64,000 nucleotides of DNA from Chloroherpetonaceae bacterium (GCA_033763895.1 JANRJQ010000004.1:310001-374000); one strand, 5' to 3'. Positions 27,981 through 37,578 are shown, counted from the stretch's first letter. Translations and numbers: made by a program. Notes: generated from the sequence alone by a model not told the origin.

Positions 27981-30401
27981 TTATGATTTTGAGTTCGCTT
28001 CTAAAATATTTAGACTGGTGAACATCAGAAATAAGAAGAACATCGAAACTGTTAAAATGGGTAACCAAAGGATGATTCGAAAAGGCTCAATTTCGTAGAA
28101 AGCATTAATGAGATTAGCGGGGAAGAATTTCCACGGAAGATGTATCAAGCTAAAATAGAGTGCGAAAAGCACCATCCCAATTGAAATGATACTCCATCGT
28201 TTTTCCGGAATTGCATTCAAACAGATGTAATAAAAATTCCCGATGCAAATAATGGCGTAAGTACTCACCATAATCATTTTCTCTTCAATTGGACTCAGGT
28301 CAAAAAAATGTTTCCCTACTTCAAGAGCACAAAACCCACTCCCTAAGAGCGCCACCAAGGAAACACTAATAAACTTAAAAAGCCTTTCAAAAAATGTACC
28401 TAATTCAATTTCATTCTTATTGAAGAGCGTAATAAAGTAAACCGGAATCGCAACACCTAAAACGCTCACCAACCCTGACCGTCGCGGCGTAAGTGGAAAT
28501 ATTGTCCCGAATAAAAGAGTCATGATTTCTAAACAAAGCACCAACAGGTTTTTTGTAAGGTATAATTGAGAAATTGAGAGAACCGTGCTCATAATGACTT
28601 TACCTTCTTTGAAGATGCTTGGCAGTATTGAAAACTTGTTGTTCAAAAGAACAATATCCGCGATTTCCTTTGTAATGCTGCTGCCGGATTCCATCGCAAT
28701 TCCCAGCGTTGCTTCCTTTACCGCCGGTACATCATTGACCCCATCGCCAATCATCACCGTTCTTTCGCTATGATTGAGTTGCCGAATAATTCGCTTTTTC
28801 TGTTCAGGGCTTAGCCGCGCAAACACAACCTTTTCTTTCACTACCTTCTTGAATTCATCTTCATCGATTTTATCCAATTCATTCCCTGTTATTACTTTGT
28901 CATTTTCAACCACCCAATTGGCTTCCTTTAGGGTTCCTAATATAGAGCCAGCATGATCCCCCGAAAGCAATTTCAATTGAATCTTGTTTTGAGCAAAAAG
29001 CTCAAGTGCTTCTTTTGTATCATGACGCAATGCATTGTGTAAAGTGATAATGGCTAATGGGATAAACTCGATTTGATTAGATTTGAAAACCTCTTCAAAC
29101 TCCATTGTTTCAGGTAAAAGAACCGCGATAATGCTTCTTGAATTTTGTGAAGGGCTATTTTTTAGGGCTTCTTCTATTCTTTCACGCACCGTGAGTGTTG
29201 ATTTACCGGCAATCATTTCAGTAGCCCCTAAAATGAGCTTAAATGGCTTTCCTAAAGCTTCAAACGAAATGCCGGAATACTTTCGCACAGAATTGAAGGG
29301 TATTTCATCGAATTTTCTTGATTGATGAAACGAGAGTTTTTTGAGCGCTTCTAAAGTTGGGTTCGACTCTGAAAATAAACTTGCCCCGGTACCAATTACT
29401 TTTTCGACTTCTTCATCGGAGTACTCTTTTGAAATATTGAATAACGATTCTATCGAAAGTTCATTTTCAGTCAAGGTTCCTGTTTTATCAAAACAAACGG
29501 TTGTTACGGTTGAGAAGGATTCAATCGCGTTGAGCTTCTGAACCACAGCACCCAACTTCATAATTTGATAAACACCTTTTGCAAAGACCACTGTCGCAAA
29601 AAAAACTAACCCTTCAGGAAGCAACGTAATCACCACTGTTGCGACACGCCGAATAAACTCGATATCATTTAAGCTTCCATAATAATTTCTTATGATAAGT
29701 TCAAAGAGTGTAAGCAACACAGCCAATGCAAAAGACCAAACAAAAATGGCATCTATTTTCATTTGCAATGGGGTTCTTTGAAACTTGTATTCCTTTGCTA
29801 ATGAAGAGATTTTATTCGCGTAGGATTCATCACCAATACTTGCAGCTTCGTAGAAGCCGGTTCCTGACACCGCAAAACTTCCTGAGAAAATACTCGCCCC
29901 AATTTCTTTTTCAACCACATGATTCTCTCCGCTTAATAAAGATTCATCCATTTCCAATCTGGATGATTGAATCAGTGGACCGTCAACAACAGCAAATTCA
30001 CCTCGTTGAATCTTTAATACATCACCTTGAACGATTTCCGAATGTTCAATTTCATACGCCTTTCCTTCTCTGATAACAGTAACCTTTCTCTCAACAAGTA
30101 TTCTTGCCCTCTCTAATATTCTTCTGGTTCTTAACTCTTGGACAATCGCGATGATTGTATTTGCAAAAACAACAATTAATATTCCAATACTATCTAAAAC
30201 AAGTCTAAAATCATTGGTTGCGAAATAAACACTCGTTAAAACACCGATGATAATCAGATTGATGATGTTGAAAATATTTAAAGCATTTTCAAGAATAATT
30301 TCGGTAGTGGGTTTGAGATGCTGGGCTTTCGAATGATTGGTTTTTCCTTCTTTCGTCCGTTTCTTGACTTCTTCTAAACTAATCCCAACTGGGTAATTCA
30401 T
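27981..30401 (-). CDS. cation-transporting P-type ATPase, CtpE-like
   Basis: An 806-residue P-type ATPase. Phosphorylation site DKTGTLT has D305. The fourth membrane segment reads LLPEGLVFFATVVFAKGV, with PEGL at about 262-265. The hinge MIGDGVNDVPA is present. The actuator loop reads SGEN where most have TGES; the catalytic glutamate is kept. The PEGL segment and overall form resemble CtpE, the calcium importer of mycobacteria, so Ca2+ is a reasonable guess only. The frame extends to a TTG at 30410; ATG at 30401 is preferred. It stands alone. Confidence 0.87.
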   Translation of the reverse strand: MNYPVGISLEEVKKRTKEGKTNHSKAQHLKPTTEIILENALNIFNIINLIIIGVLTSVYFATNDFRLVLDSIGILIVVFANTIIAIVQELRTRRILERARILVERKVTVIREGKAYEIEHSEIVQGDVLKIQRGEFAVVDGPLIQSSRLEMDESLLSGENHVVEKEIGASIFSGSFAVSGTGFYEAASIGDESYANKISSLAKEYKFQRTPLQMKIDAIFVWSFALAVLLTLFELIIRNYYGSLNDIEFIRRVATVVITLLPEGLVFFATVVFAKGVYQIMKLGAVVQKLNAIESFSTVTTVCFDKTGTLTENELSIESLFNISKEYSDEEVEKVIGTGASLFSESNPTLEALKKLSFHQSRKFDEIPFNSVRKYSGISFEALGKPFKLILGATEMIAGKSTLTVRERIEEALKNSPSQNSRSIIAVLLPETMEFEEVFKSNQIEFIPLAIITLHNALRHDTKEALELFAQNKIQLKLLSGDHAGSILGTLKEANWVVENDKVITGNELDKIDEDEFKKVVKEKVVFARLSPEQKKRIIRQLNHSERTVMIGDGVNDVPAVKEATLGIAMESGSSITKEIADIVLLNNKFSILPSIFKEGKVIMSTVLSISQLYLTKNLLVLCLEIMTLLFGTIFPLTPRRSGLVSVLGVAIPVYFITLFNKNEIELGTFFERLFKFISVSLVALLGSGFCALEVGKHFFDLSPIEEKMIMVSTYAIICIGNFYYICLNAIPEKRWSIISIGMVLFALYFSLIHLPWKFFPANLINAFYEIEPFRIILWLPILTVSMFFLFLMFTSLNILEANSKS

Positions 30402-30539
30402 ACTGAACAATTATGTTGAAATATTCTTTAATTTAACAGGCTCATTAATAATTGGAAACGAAGGGAGAAAGTCATAACGCAATGGTAATATCAGAGTTCG
30501 TAAATTTATAAGACTTGATAACCAACCAGTTCAACTCTT

Positions 30540-31160
30540 ATGGTGTTTATCCAGAATTTCTTTTACTTCCTTCTCTTCATCTTGATTTATCGTCTTCTCC
30601 GCTATTTTACGACTTCCCTTTTTGTTAAACTCGGCCTATACACCTACTATTCGCCTCGTTTTTTTACTGTCCCACTTGGGTTCAGAATGCTCGAGATTCA
30701 TTTAGGCTCTTCTTATGATTTCTTCAATTCATCGAAGTTTCTTTCTGTTCGGCAAACACTTGGTTTTGTAGCGTTGGGATTAAAGAATTTTTGTTTAAAA
30801 GCAAAAGAGAACAACACATCCCCCGATACAAAACTGAAAGGGATTGTATATTATTTCAATGCAAATTCTCTCAATCAATTTGGATTTAAAACACGGCCCT
30901 TGAAATTCTATGAGTGTATTCTTTTCAGCCTCAATTATCTCGAACTATGTTTGCTATACAGCATCGTGAAAAAAAGATTTTCATTGATTCCCCTTACAAC
31001 CGTTAAGGTAGCCTATTCTACAGCCGGTGAGATCATGAAATTTTATCCGACTTATGAAAAATATTCCGAATTGCTCACTAATTCTTCAAAACCCACGCCT
31101 TCTGTAAACGAAGATAAAGAATACCTTCAACGCCTTCCGTCAAAGTCAATTGCAGCTTAA
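30540..31160 (+). CDS. membrane-associated protein of unknown function
   Basis: A 206-residue protein I do not recognise. One strongly hydrophobic segment spans about residues 3-20 (IQNFFYFLLFILIYRLL), followed by an aromatic and basic stretch. A second weakly hydrophobic segment lies at about 127-145. The C-terminus is polar. The start ATG at 30540 is the only reasonable one. It is divergent from the P-type ATPase gene and is followed at once by a terminator hairpin, which supports it being a real transcript. Function cannot be inferred. Confidence 0.6.
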   Translation: MVFIQNFFYFLLFILIYRLLRYFTTSLFVKLGLYTYYSPRFFTVPLGFRMLEIHLGSSYDFFNSSKFLSVRQTLGFVALGLKNFCLKAKENNTSPDTKLKGIVYYFNANSLNQFGFKTRPLKFYECILFSLNYLELCLLYSIVKKRFSLIPLTTVKVAYSTAGEIMKFYPTYEKYSELLTNSSKPTPSVNEDKEYLQRLPSKSIAA

Positions 31161-31163
31161 AAA

Positions 31164-31189
31164 AGAAAGCCCGATTTCTCGGGCTTTCT
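31164..31189. terminator. bidirectional terminator hairpin
   Basis: An 11-base perfect stem (AGAAAGCCCGA at 31164-31174 with complement at 31179-31189) and a TTTC loop, preceded by A-rich sequence. It lies between convergent genes, the orphan membrane protein and the nuclease lipoprotein. Confidence 0.8.
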
Positions 31190-31209
31190 ATACTTACAGT
31201 AATCGTATT

Positions 31210-32958
31210 TTAGAGTGTAGGTCCGTTATCGACTTTTGATTCAAGCACCGCTTGAATGGTTGGCGATACACGTGACATGATATCAACGCCTGAAGCTTGT
31301 TCAATGGCATCCACAGTTGTTCGGTAAGTTCCCCAACTGTTGTTTCTAATTCCTTGCGAATTCGGCATATCCACGGCTATCACTCGTGTCGAGTTGGTTA
31401 CACGCGTTGCATCATCGCCGCTTGCGGCAGGGATCACAATTATGACTTTCCATACGCGATTAGGAACGGTTACGCGTCCTCCATCAATGGTGGTTTTAAA
31501 TCCTGATGAACCTGTTCCACCCGTGCCATACTGACCCATAATGACATAACATTCATTTCCTTGGGCAACTAATGTCCGTGTATAATTTTCCAAATTTGCC
31601 CAAGGGCCTTGATTATTATCCGGCGATTGAGGAATCATGTTGGTCATTAAAAACGTTGCTGAATTATTGGCCGTTGTGCTGGTACGATCGGCTGAAGGGC
31701 AATTGTGACCACGGTCGAATCCAGAACCGCTATAGCTATTTCCTCCAACTTGATACCATCCCGTCGGCAAAGTTGCATCGTTGCGAAAATCATCTTGACG
31801 TTGAGCCGACCCCAACCAAGTGTTATCGACATGCCAAGCAACCCAATTCGGAATTCCCTTATCGCGATGATAAGAAAGCGTGTATTGCGATTTTACCATC
31901 AAATAATTGGTTGGCGTAGAGGTGGTTGTTGAAGCATTGGATGGATTGCCCATATAAAGATGGACACTGCTGGGCAATGGCGGAAGAGTCCAACCACCAC
32001 CTGAAGTGGAAAGGCTTACGGATAAAGAATACCCGCTGCTTGCACTTGATCCACTATAAGAATTGACATAGACATAGTAAGTACCTGACGTTGACAGTGT
32101 GCTTGAAATGGATTCACGTGTACCTGTTCCAAGTTCAGAACGAGAAATCACTGAGCCGGAAGCATTCAAAAGATAAAGATCATAATCAACAGTTGAAGGA
32201 ACGGTGAGCGAAATGGAAACAGATTGACCGCTATTTCCGGTAAAGCGGAAGTAGTCAACATCACTCGCTGAGGAAATGAATCCGGTGAAGGTTGTTGGTA
32301 AAGTGAGGCTTTGTGCTTGTGAAGTTGAATTATTTGGTTCAATTTCTCCGCCGGAACCGCTTCCGCCGCCGCTTGAATAATCGGTAATGGTGATATCATC
32401 GATATTGATTCTCGCAGAGCCTCCAGAGACTTTTCTAATTTCAAAACGGACTGTGCCACTAATATTGGCCGTAAAAGTTGCCGTAGATAAAGTCGTTGAT
32501 GATGTAGCAACCGTTGAACCAACTTTCACCCAAGAGGTTCCGCTGTTTGTTGAAGCCCATAATTCCCAAGAGCTATTGGCATCTGATCCATACTTTGCAT
32601 GTTTGATGCTTACAGTTCCGGCACCACTTATGCGGTCGAAGGTCATCCGAACAATTCCTGAATTGACGATTCTCACTGAACGCGTCCCGGCAAAGCGATC
32701 GCTCGTGCTTGTGCCTATTAAAGCGTCGGTCAGTAGCCAAACCCCTGAGGTCAATGTGACATTACCTGAAGCGTAAGAGGTTTTTGAACCATTTTCAAAA
32801 CCTTCCGTAACCGTTCCCGTTGTCAAAGCATTGGTTGAAATCCCATTTTCTAAACCCGGGCTAACGGAGTCAACGGGTGCAAGCGTGTTATCCGAACACG
32901 ACGCAATTAAAAAAGCCATTAAGCAGGCAAGTGCTATTTTTGTTATACGTTTGAACAT
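31210..32958 (-). CDS. secreted DNA/RNA non-specific nuclease lipoprotein with PPC domain
   Basis: A 582-residue lipoprotein (C21, lipobox LIASC). Domains in order: an unnamed beta-sandwich (about 48-193, GVWLLTDALIG to INIDDITITD), a short Ser/Gly linker, and a PPC (bacterial pre-peptidase C-terminal) domain (about 205-316) beginning EPNNS. The C-terminal part (about 330-582) is the NUC1-type nuclease with DRGH at 415-418, H418 being the general base, and the metal region NMIPQSPDNNQGPWANLE. It would degrade DNA and RNA outside the cell or at the outer membrane. A small reverse frame of doubtful reality lies upstream. Confidence 0.92.
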   Translation of the reverse strand: MFKRITKIALACLMAFLIASCSDNTLAPVDSVSPGLENGISTNALTTGTVTEGFENGSKTSYASGNVTLTSGVWLLTDALIGTSTSDRFAGTRSVRIVNSGIVRMTFDRISGAGTVSIKHAKYGSDANSSWELWASTNSGTSWVKVGSTVATSSTTLSTATFTANISGTVRFEIRKVSGGSARINIDDITITDYSSGGGSGSGGEIEPNNSTSQAQSLTLPTTFTGFISSASDVDYFRFTGNSGQSVSISLTVPSTVDYDLYLLNASGSVISRSELGTGTRESISSTLSTSGTYYVYVNSYSGSSASSGYSLSVSLSTSGGGWTLPPLPSSVHLYMGNPSNASTTTSTPTNYLMVKSQYTLSYHRDKGIPNWVAWHVDNTWLGSAQRQDDFRNDATLPTGWYQVGGNSYSGSGFDRGHNCPSADRTSTTANNSATFLMTNMIPQSPDNNQGPWANLENYTRTLVAQGNECYVIMGQYGTGGTGSSGFKTTIDGGRVTVPNRVWKVIIVIPAASGDDATRVTNSTRVIAVDMPNSQGIRNNSWGTYRTTVDAIEQASGVDIMSRVSPTIQAVLESKVDNGPTL

Positions 32959-32977
32959 ATTTGTATTGAGTTTACTG

Positions 32978-33259
32978 TTAGAATTGAAAAAGAAGAAAAG
33001 AAAATGGTAGAATGAAAGGAAGAGAGCCGCTCAAAAGAAGAGCGAAAAGCGGTGCCATAGCAGATTTATAGCTTCTGCTGAAAATGCCTTGAATCGCAAG
33101 GATGAAATAAATTGATAAGATTAAGAGAAGAAACGGTATTCTTCTTGTAACAACTGTTGATAGTTTGTATGATGCTTTCGCGCGGAGAGCGCGTTCGGTC
33201 GAAGCATAGCCCCTGATGAGAATCAAAATCATTCCCATCAAACGGGAATGCTTAGACAT
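32978..33259 (-). CDS. possible small membrane protein
   Basis: A 93-residue open frame starting with ATG, 19 bases upstream of the nuclease gene. It contains a hydrophobic stretch at about residues 43-60 (FLLLILSIYFILAIQGIF) and a hydrophobic C-terminus. No family is recognisable, and the codon pattern is not convincing. It may be a real small membrane protein translated with the nuclease, or simply untranslated leader. Confidence 0.3.
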   Translation of the reverse strand: MSKHSRLMGMILILIRGYASTERALRAKASYKLSTVVTRRIPFLLLILSIYFILAIQGIFSRSYKSAMAPLFALLLSGSLPFILPFSFLLFQF

Positions 33260-33442
33260 CTCTTACTATTTTAATTGTCATTTGGTTGGAAAGATTTTAC
33301 TTACAAAAGCGTGCAAACATACATGCTCTACGTTACTATATCATTAAGAAACGCTTGCTATTGAAACATTTTCGAATTCCTGTATAACGGCAATTTTATT
33401 TTTGAGTGATTTGAGCGATTTTCTTTTAACGAAGAAATTTCC

Positions 33443-33458
33443 TGTGATTTATATCACG
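33443..33458. promoter_or_regulatory. CRP/FNR-type palindrome
   Basis: TGTGA-TTTATA-TCACG matches the TGTGA-N6-TCACA consensus of CRP-family regulators at 9 of 10 conserved positions. It is about 184 bases upstream of the small frame and about 485 upstream of the nuclease gene. No CRP/FNR gene is in the window, so the binding protein is unknown and a chance match is possible. Confidence 0.4.
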
Positions 33459-33521
33459 ACTGAAAGTGGGCGTATGTGTTGCTTTTAATACTAGAAATGA
33501 GAGTAACCGTTTTCTTTGACT

Positions 33522-33564
33522 CTCACTAAGGATCTCCTTTAATTTTTTCAAACACCTTAGTGAG
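33522..33564. repeat. inverted repeat downstream of nuoN
   Basis: CTCACTAAGG at 33522-33531 is mirrored by CCTTAGTGAG at 33555-33564, with a 23-base spacer. It lies 101 bases past the nuoN stop on the transcribed strand, so it could end the nuo transcript. The long spacer and lack of a T-run make it a weak terminator; an operator is an alternative. Confidence 0.35.
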
Positions 33565-33664
33565 CGACGCTAATTATTGATTCAAAAAGGTTTGGAATGG
33601 AAGTTTATGATGAGAGCAACGAATAAAATGAGCGGGTAGGGGTTCAAAAAAAGGAAGAATATCG

Positions 33665-35110
33665 TTAGTTATAAACAGCCAACTTAACAGCAGCATCGGT
33701 TAGTTGAATTGCCCAACTTGGAAATACACCGAGTACAACCAAAACAACCGCGACCAAAACAATAGCGACATTTGGGTAGAAAATCTTATTTGAAGAAACA
33801 CTTAAACTATCCATCATATACATCGCGACAATGATTTTCAAGTAATAATAGGCTGAAACAGCACTCGTTAAAACACCAACAACGGCAAGCCAAATATTTC
33901 CTGTTTCGACAAGTGAACTAAAAATTAAATACTTACCTACAAATCCTGCAAGCGGGGGAATTCCGGCTAAACTGAGCATAAAAACGGCCATCACAGCAGC
34001 AAATATTGGATGCTCCTTCGAAAGTCCTATAAATCCATCTTTGGTTGGCTCCTTTCCTAATGATTCCAAAACGCCAACGACGCCGAAAGCACCAATATTC
34101 ATTAATGTGTAAATGAACAGATAAAATAAAATTCCACTAAACGAATCATTTGTACCCGCAACAATTCCCGCCAATAAATACCCGGCATGAGCAATTGATG
34201 AATATGCGAGCATACGCTTCAAATTTGGCTGTACCAACGCTGCAAAATTTCCTACAATCATTGTCAGTGCCGAAACAATTGCAATTGACTTCGTCCAACG
34301 CTCATTGCCATTTAGAAGCGGCGCCACATGAAGGATGATTGAAATCAAGGAAACAAATGCAGCCGACTTCGCCCCCGTGGACATAAATGCCGATGATGGT
34401 GTTGGTGTTCCTTCATAAACATCAGGTGTCCATTGATGAAATGGCACCGCTGAAACCTTAAACAAAAAGCCAACAACCAAAAGTGTAAATCCAACCCAAA
34501 AAAGACTCATATTATCTCCTGCAAACGACGAGATTACAATTGACTTCAAAATTTTGTGAAACATCAGCTCGCCGGTTGCACCATAAATCAACGCAATGCC
34601 ATAGAGAAAAATCGCTGAAGCGAATGAACCTAAAAGAAAGTACTTCATCGCAGCTTCATTTGATCGCTGATCTTTTCTGAGCATCCCAGCAAGCACATAC
34701 AAAGAGAGCGACATCATCTCAAGGCCAATAAACAAAATGGCCATATTTGCAGCAGTTCCCATTAACATCATTCCAACAACTGCAATAAATACAATGATGT
34801 AAAATTCTCCATAGTTGATTTTTTTCTCACTTGCGTATTGCTCTGAAGTCAGAACGACAAGCAATCCAGAGAGTGCGAAGAGCGTAATAACGAAATTACT
34901 GAACAGACCAGTCCGTATCATTTCAGAAAAAGCGTAAGAAGCTTCCATCGAACCCGAAAAGCTAATTCCAATAACGGTAGTAAATCCAAAAACCGTAAGC
35001 CATTTTGTGACTTCGGGTTTATGTGTTGCCGCTTCCATTACAATGATTAAAACTGACCAAAGGGTAGCAAATACCAATGGCAATCCGAGATAAAAATCCA
35101 TTGCCGTCAT
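33665..35110 (-). CDS. nuoN: NADH-quinone oxidoreductase subunit N
   Basis: An antiporter-like proton-pumping membrane subunit of complex I, with about 14 membrane segments. The conserved glutamate E131 (in GLEMMSL) and lysine K218 (in LFKVSAVPFHQW) of the proton channel are present, along with FHQWTPDVYEG. At 481 residues it is full length. It starts 33 bases after nuoM on the same strand and ends the pair. The other complex I subunits are not in the window. Confidence 0.95.
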   Translation of the reverse strand: MTAMDFYLGLPLVFATLWSVLIIVMEAATHKPEVTKWLTVFGFTTVIGISFSGSMEASYAFSEMIRTGLFSNFVITLFALSGLLVVLTSEQYASEKKINYGEFYIIVFIAVVGMMLMGTAANMAILFIGLEMMSLSLYVLAGMLRKDQRSNEAAMKYFLLGSFASAIFLYGIALIYGATGELMFHKILKSIVISSFAGDNMSLFWVGFTLLVVGFLFKVSAVPFHQWTPDVYEGTPTPSSAFMSTGAKSAAFVSLISIILHVAPLLNGNERWTKSIAIVSALTMIVGNFAALVQPNLKRMLAYSSIAHAGYLLAGIVAGTNDSFSGILFYLFIYTLMNIGAFGVVGVLESLGKEPTKDGFIGLSKEHPIFAAVMAVFMLSLAGIPPLAGFVGKYLIFSSLVETGNIWLAVVGVLTSAVSAYYYLKIIVAMYMMDSLSVSSNKIFYPNVAIVLVAVVLVVLGVFPSWAIQLTDAAVKLAVYN

Positions 35111-35143
35111 AGGCTTAATACTTCACACTTGATTGAAAAAAAG

Positions 35144-36679
35144 TTATTGAGCTTTCGTAGGTGATTGAAGGGTTAACTGCGCTTTTGACACCTTAGACAC
35201 AATTTCGTGTGTCGTTTCAGCTGAAAATTTCAGAAACGGCTTTGGATAAACCCCAATCCAAATAATCAATAGAGTTAAAATTGATGCCAATGCCATTTCT
35301 CTTGGCGTGAGATCTGCAAATTTTTTTTCCCAATCGCCATTAAGCTCTCCATAAAAAATTTTCTTTATTGGGCGTAACATATAAGCGGCCGAAAGGATGA
35401 CCCCAAGTGCTGCAAGAACCGAAAAAACCCCAGACTTCGTAGCAATAGAATAAAACGACCCCGTTAAAATCAAAAATTCGCCGATAAATCCATTCAAGCC
35501 GGGAAGACCAATTGAGGAAAGTGATGCCAATAAAAAAAAGAGTGAAAGAAACGGCGCACTTTTCTTAAGCCCACCATATTCATCCAACTGAAGACTTCCA
35601 CCCCGCAATTGAATCATTGATGCTAAATAAAGTAAAAGGGCTGTTGAAAGACCGTGATTCATCATTTGCAATATTGCACCCTGAAGCGAAACCTCAGTTA
35701 AAGCAAATATGCCTAACAATAAGAACCCAAGGTGACTGATTGAGGAATAGGCTATCACTAATCTAAGGTCAGTTTCACGAAGTGCAATAATTGCCCCATA
35801 AAGAATTCCAAACACTGCAAACCCTGCAATCAACGGGGCATATTCTAAAGAGGCAGAAGGGAAAAGACCAATATTAAATCGTACAAGAGCATAAGTCGCC
35901 ATCTTGAGCAAAACGCCCGCCACGACAGCCCCAATCGGCGAATTGCGATACACTTCCGGGAGCCACGTATGAAATGGAATCATCGGCGCTTTTACCAAAA
36001 AACTAATCGCAAAGAGCCAAAAAAGAATTGATTCTGTTTCAATTGTTATTGAAATGCCTTGTAATTTTCGGTAATCGGTTGTAAAAATTCCCTCGTTCTG
36101 TAACCCTCCCAAGTAGCCTAGATAAATAATGCCAATGAGCATTAAAAGTGAAGAGGTTAGCATGAAAAGAATAAACTGTAAAGCCGTTTTTTCTCTTTTA
36201 TCATTTCCCCAAATTCCAATTAAGAAATACATCGGGATAAGCATTGCCTCCCAAAACATGTAAAAAAGAAAAAGATCTAATGAAGCAAAAATTCCTAAGA
36301 CTGCTGTTTCTAAAAAAAGCAGAAAGAAAAAAAACTCTCGGGGCTTGTCTTTTCCTTCCTCCCAACTGCCAAGAATAACCAACGGGAATACAATGGTTGA
36401 AAATAAAAAAAGGAGCATTGAAGACCCATCTAAACCAATAAGGTATTTGATATCTGTTCGTTCGCCAAGCCAATGATAAAGTCCTTCATCAACAAATTGA
36501 AAACCTCCGGCGGGTTCAAAGGCAATAACCAAAATTAGGGTCATAACCAATGGCACCAATGAAATCATCAAAGCGACGAATCTCGCTGAACTGTTTTTCT
36601 GATTTTTTGGTAATAAGAATAGAAGCAAGGATAGGAAAAGCGGTGCAGCAATTATCTGCGAAAGCAAAAAACGACTCAT
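35144..36679 (-). CDS. nuoM: NADH-quinone oxidoreductase subunit M
   Basis: A complex I proton-pumping subunit with about 14 membrane segments. The proton-channel glutamate is E144 (in MFWEAMLIPMY) and the lysine K230 is in LVKAPMIPFHTWLP. At 511 residues it is complete. It is first of the nuoM-nuoN pair. The start is ATG at 36679, and 137 bases separate it from the divergent SDR gene, so the pair has its own promoter. Confidence 0.95.
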   Translation of the reverse strand: MSRFLLSQIIAAPLFLSLLLFLLPKNQKNSSARFVALMISLVPLVMTLILVIAFEPAGGFQFVDEGLYHWLGERTDIKYLIGLDGSSMLLFLFSTIVFPLVILGSWEEGKDKPREFFFFLLFLETAVLGIFASLDLFLFYMFWEAMLIPMYFLIGIWGNDKREKTALQFILFMLTSSLLMLIGIIYLGYLGGLQNEGIFTTDYRKLQGISITIETESILFWLFAISFLVKAPMIPFHTWLPEVYRNSPIGAVVAGVLLKMATYALVRFNIGLFPSASLEYAPLIAGFAVFGILYGAIIALRETDLRLVIAYSSISHLGFLLLGIFALTEVSLQGAILQMMNHGLSTALLLYLASMIQLRGGSLQLDEYGGLKKSAPFLSLFFLLASLSSIGLPGLNGFIGEFLILTGSFYSIATKSGVFSVLAALGVILSAAYMLRPIKKIFYGELNGDWEKKFADLTPREMALASILTLLIIWIGVYPKPFLKFSAETTHEIVSKVSKAQLTLQSPTKAQ

Positions 36680-36816
36680 TACTAAAGCGGTTAAAACCGT
36701 TTGAAATACTTTGATGTGAGATTTTGGATTAACTTTCCAAAATTATCTGCAAACTTACAAAATGAGACCTGAACTGAAAAGTTATATATCCATAAAAACC
36801 AATTCCATCAATTTAT

Positions 36817-37530
36817 ATGTGCATCCTAATCACCGGGGCCGGAAAAGGCATAGGTAAAGCCATCGCCATTGAATTTGCCAAAAAGCTTCAACCAAACCGC
36901 GAAACAAAGCTATTTCTGACTTCAAGAACGGAATCAGATCTTATCTCTGTAAAAAAAATATGCGAAAGTTATGGCGCAGAAGTAGATTATTTGGTTTCCG
37001 ACCTTTCGACAACCAATGCCGCTAAAGCCACATTTAATATAGCCATAAACCGCTTTCAACAAATTAATTGCCTTGTTAATAATGCGGGTGTTGGAAGATT
37101 TAAATCTTTATTTGAACTTACTGAAGACGATTATAACTTCACAATGGATACAAATCTCAAAGCGACTTTTTTTCTAACTCAACTTGTTTTTCAATCAATG
37201 CAAAGCGCAAAAAATGGTCATATCTTTTTTATTACTTCCATTGCCGCAGAAAAACCATTCGAGCAAAGCGCTTTGTATTGCATGTCGAAGTTTGGTCAAA
37301 AAGGGTTTGTGGAAGTATTAAGACTCTACGCGCAAAAATGTAATGTCAGAATAACAAACGTAATGCCCGGCGCTGTATTTACCCCGATGTGGGGCGAAGA
37401 AGGCATAAGAAATGAACAACGAATGATGATGCCGGAAGATATTGCAGAACCCATTGTTCAAGCCTATTATCTTCCAACCCGAACAAGCATTGAAGAAATC
37501 GTACTTCGACCTATCGCCGGAGATTTATAA
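36817..37530 (+). CDS. short-chain dehydrogenase/reductase
   Basis: A classical SDR of 237 residues with nucleotide motif TGAGKGIG at 6-13, NNAG at 88-91, catalytic S141 and the Y154-x3-K158 pair (YCMSK). The form is close to sepiapterin-reductase-like and 3-ketoacyl-reductase-like members. The substrate cannot be decided, and NADPH is likely. It stands alone, divergent from nuoM, with the convergent MalG-like gene 48 bases downstream. Confidence 0.9.
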   Translation: MCILITGAGKGIGKAIAIEFAKKLQPNRETKLFLTSRTESDLISVKKICESYGAEVDYLVSDLSTTNAAKATFNIAINRFQQINCLVNNAGVGRFKSLFELTEDDYNFTMDTNLKATFFLTQLVFQSMQSAKNGHIFFITSIAAEKPFEQSALYCMSKFGQKGFVEVLRLYAQKCNVRITNVMPGAVFTPMWGEEGIRNEQRMMMPEDIAEPIVQAYYLPTRTSIEEIVLRPIAGDL

Positions 37531-37578
37531 AAATAGCCGCTTTGACTTAGTGCCTATTTAACCTAACGAAAATGATTT

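Larger units (their letters stand above)
33260..33664. other. intergenic region between nuoN and the nuclease unit
   Basis: About 400 bases with no gene. On the reverse strand it lies after the end of nuoN and before the small frame and nuclease gene. It contains a CRP/FNR-like palindrome (33443-33458) and a longer inverted repeat (33522-33564), listed separately. Confidence 0.5.

Noticed and set aside
31572-31919. Forward frame opposite the nuclease gene
   Set aside because: Lies wholly inside the well-supported nuclease gene on the other strand and has no domain.
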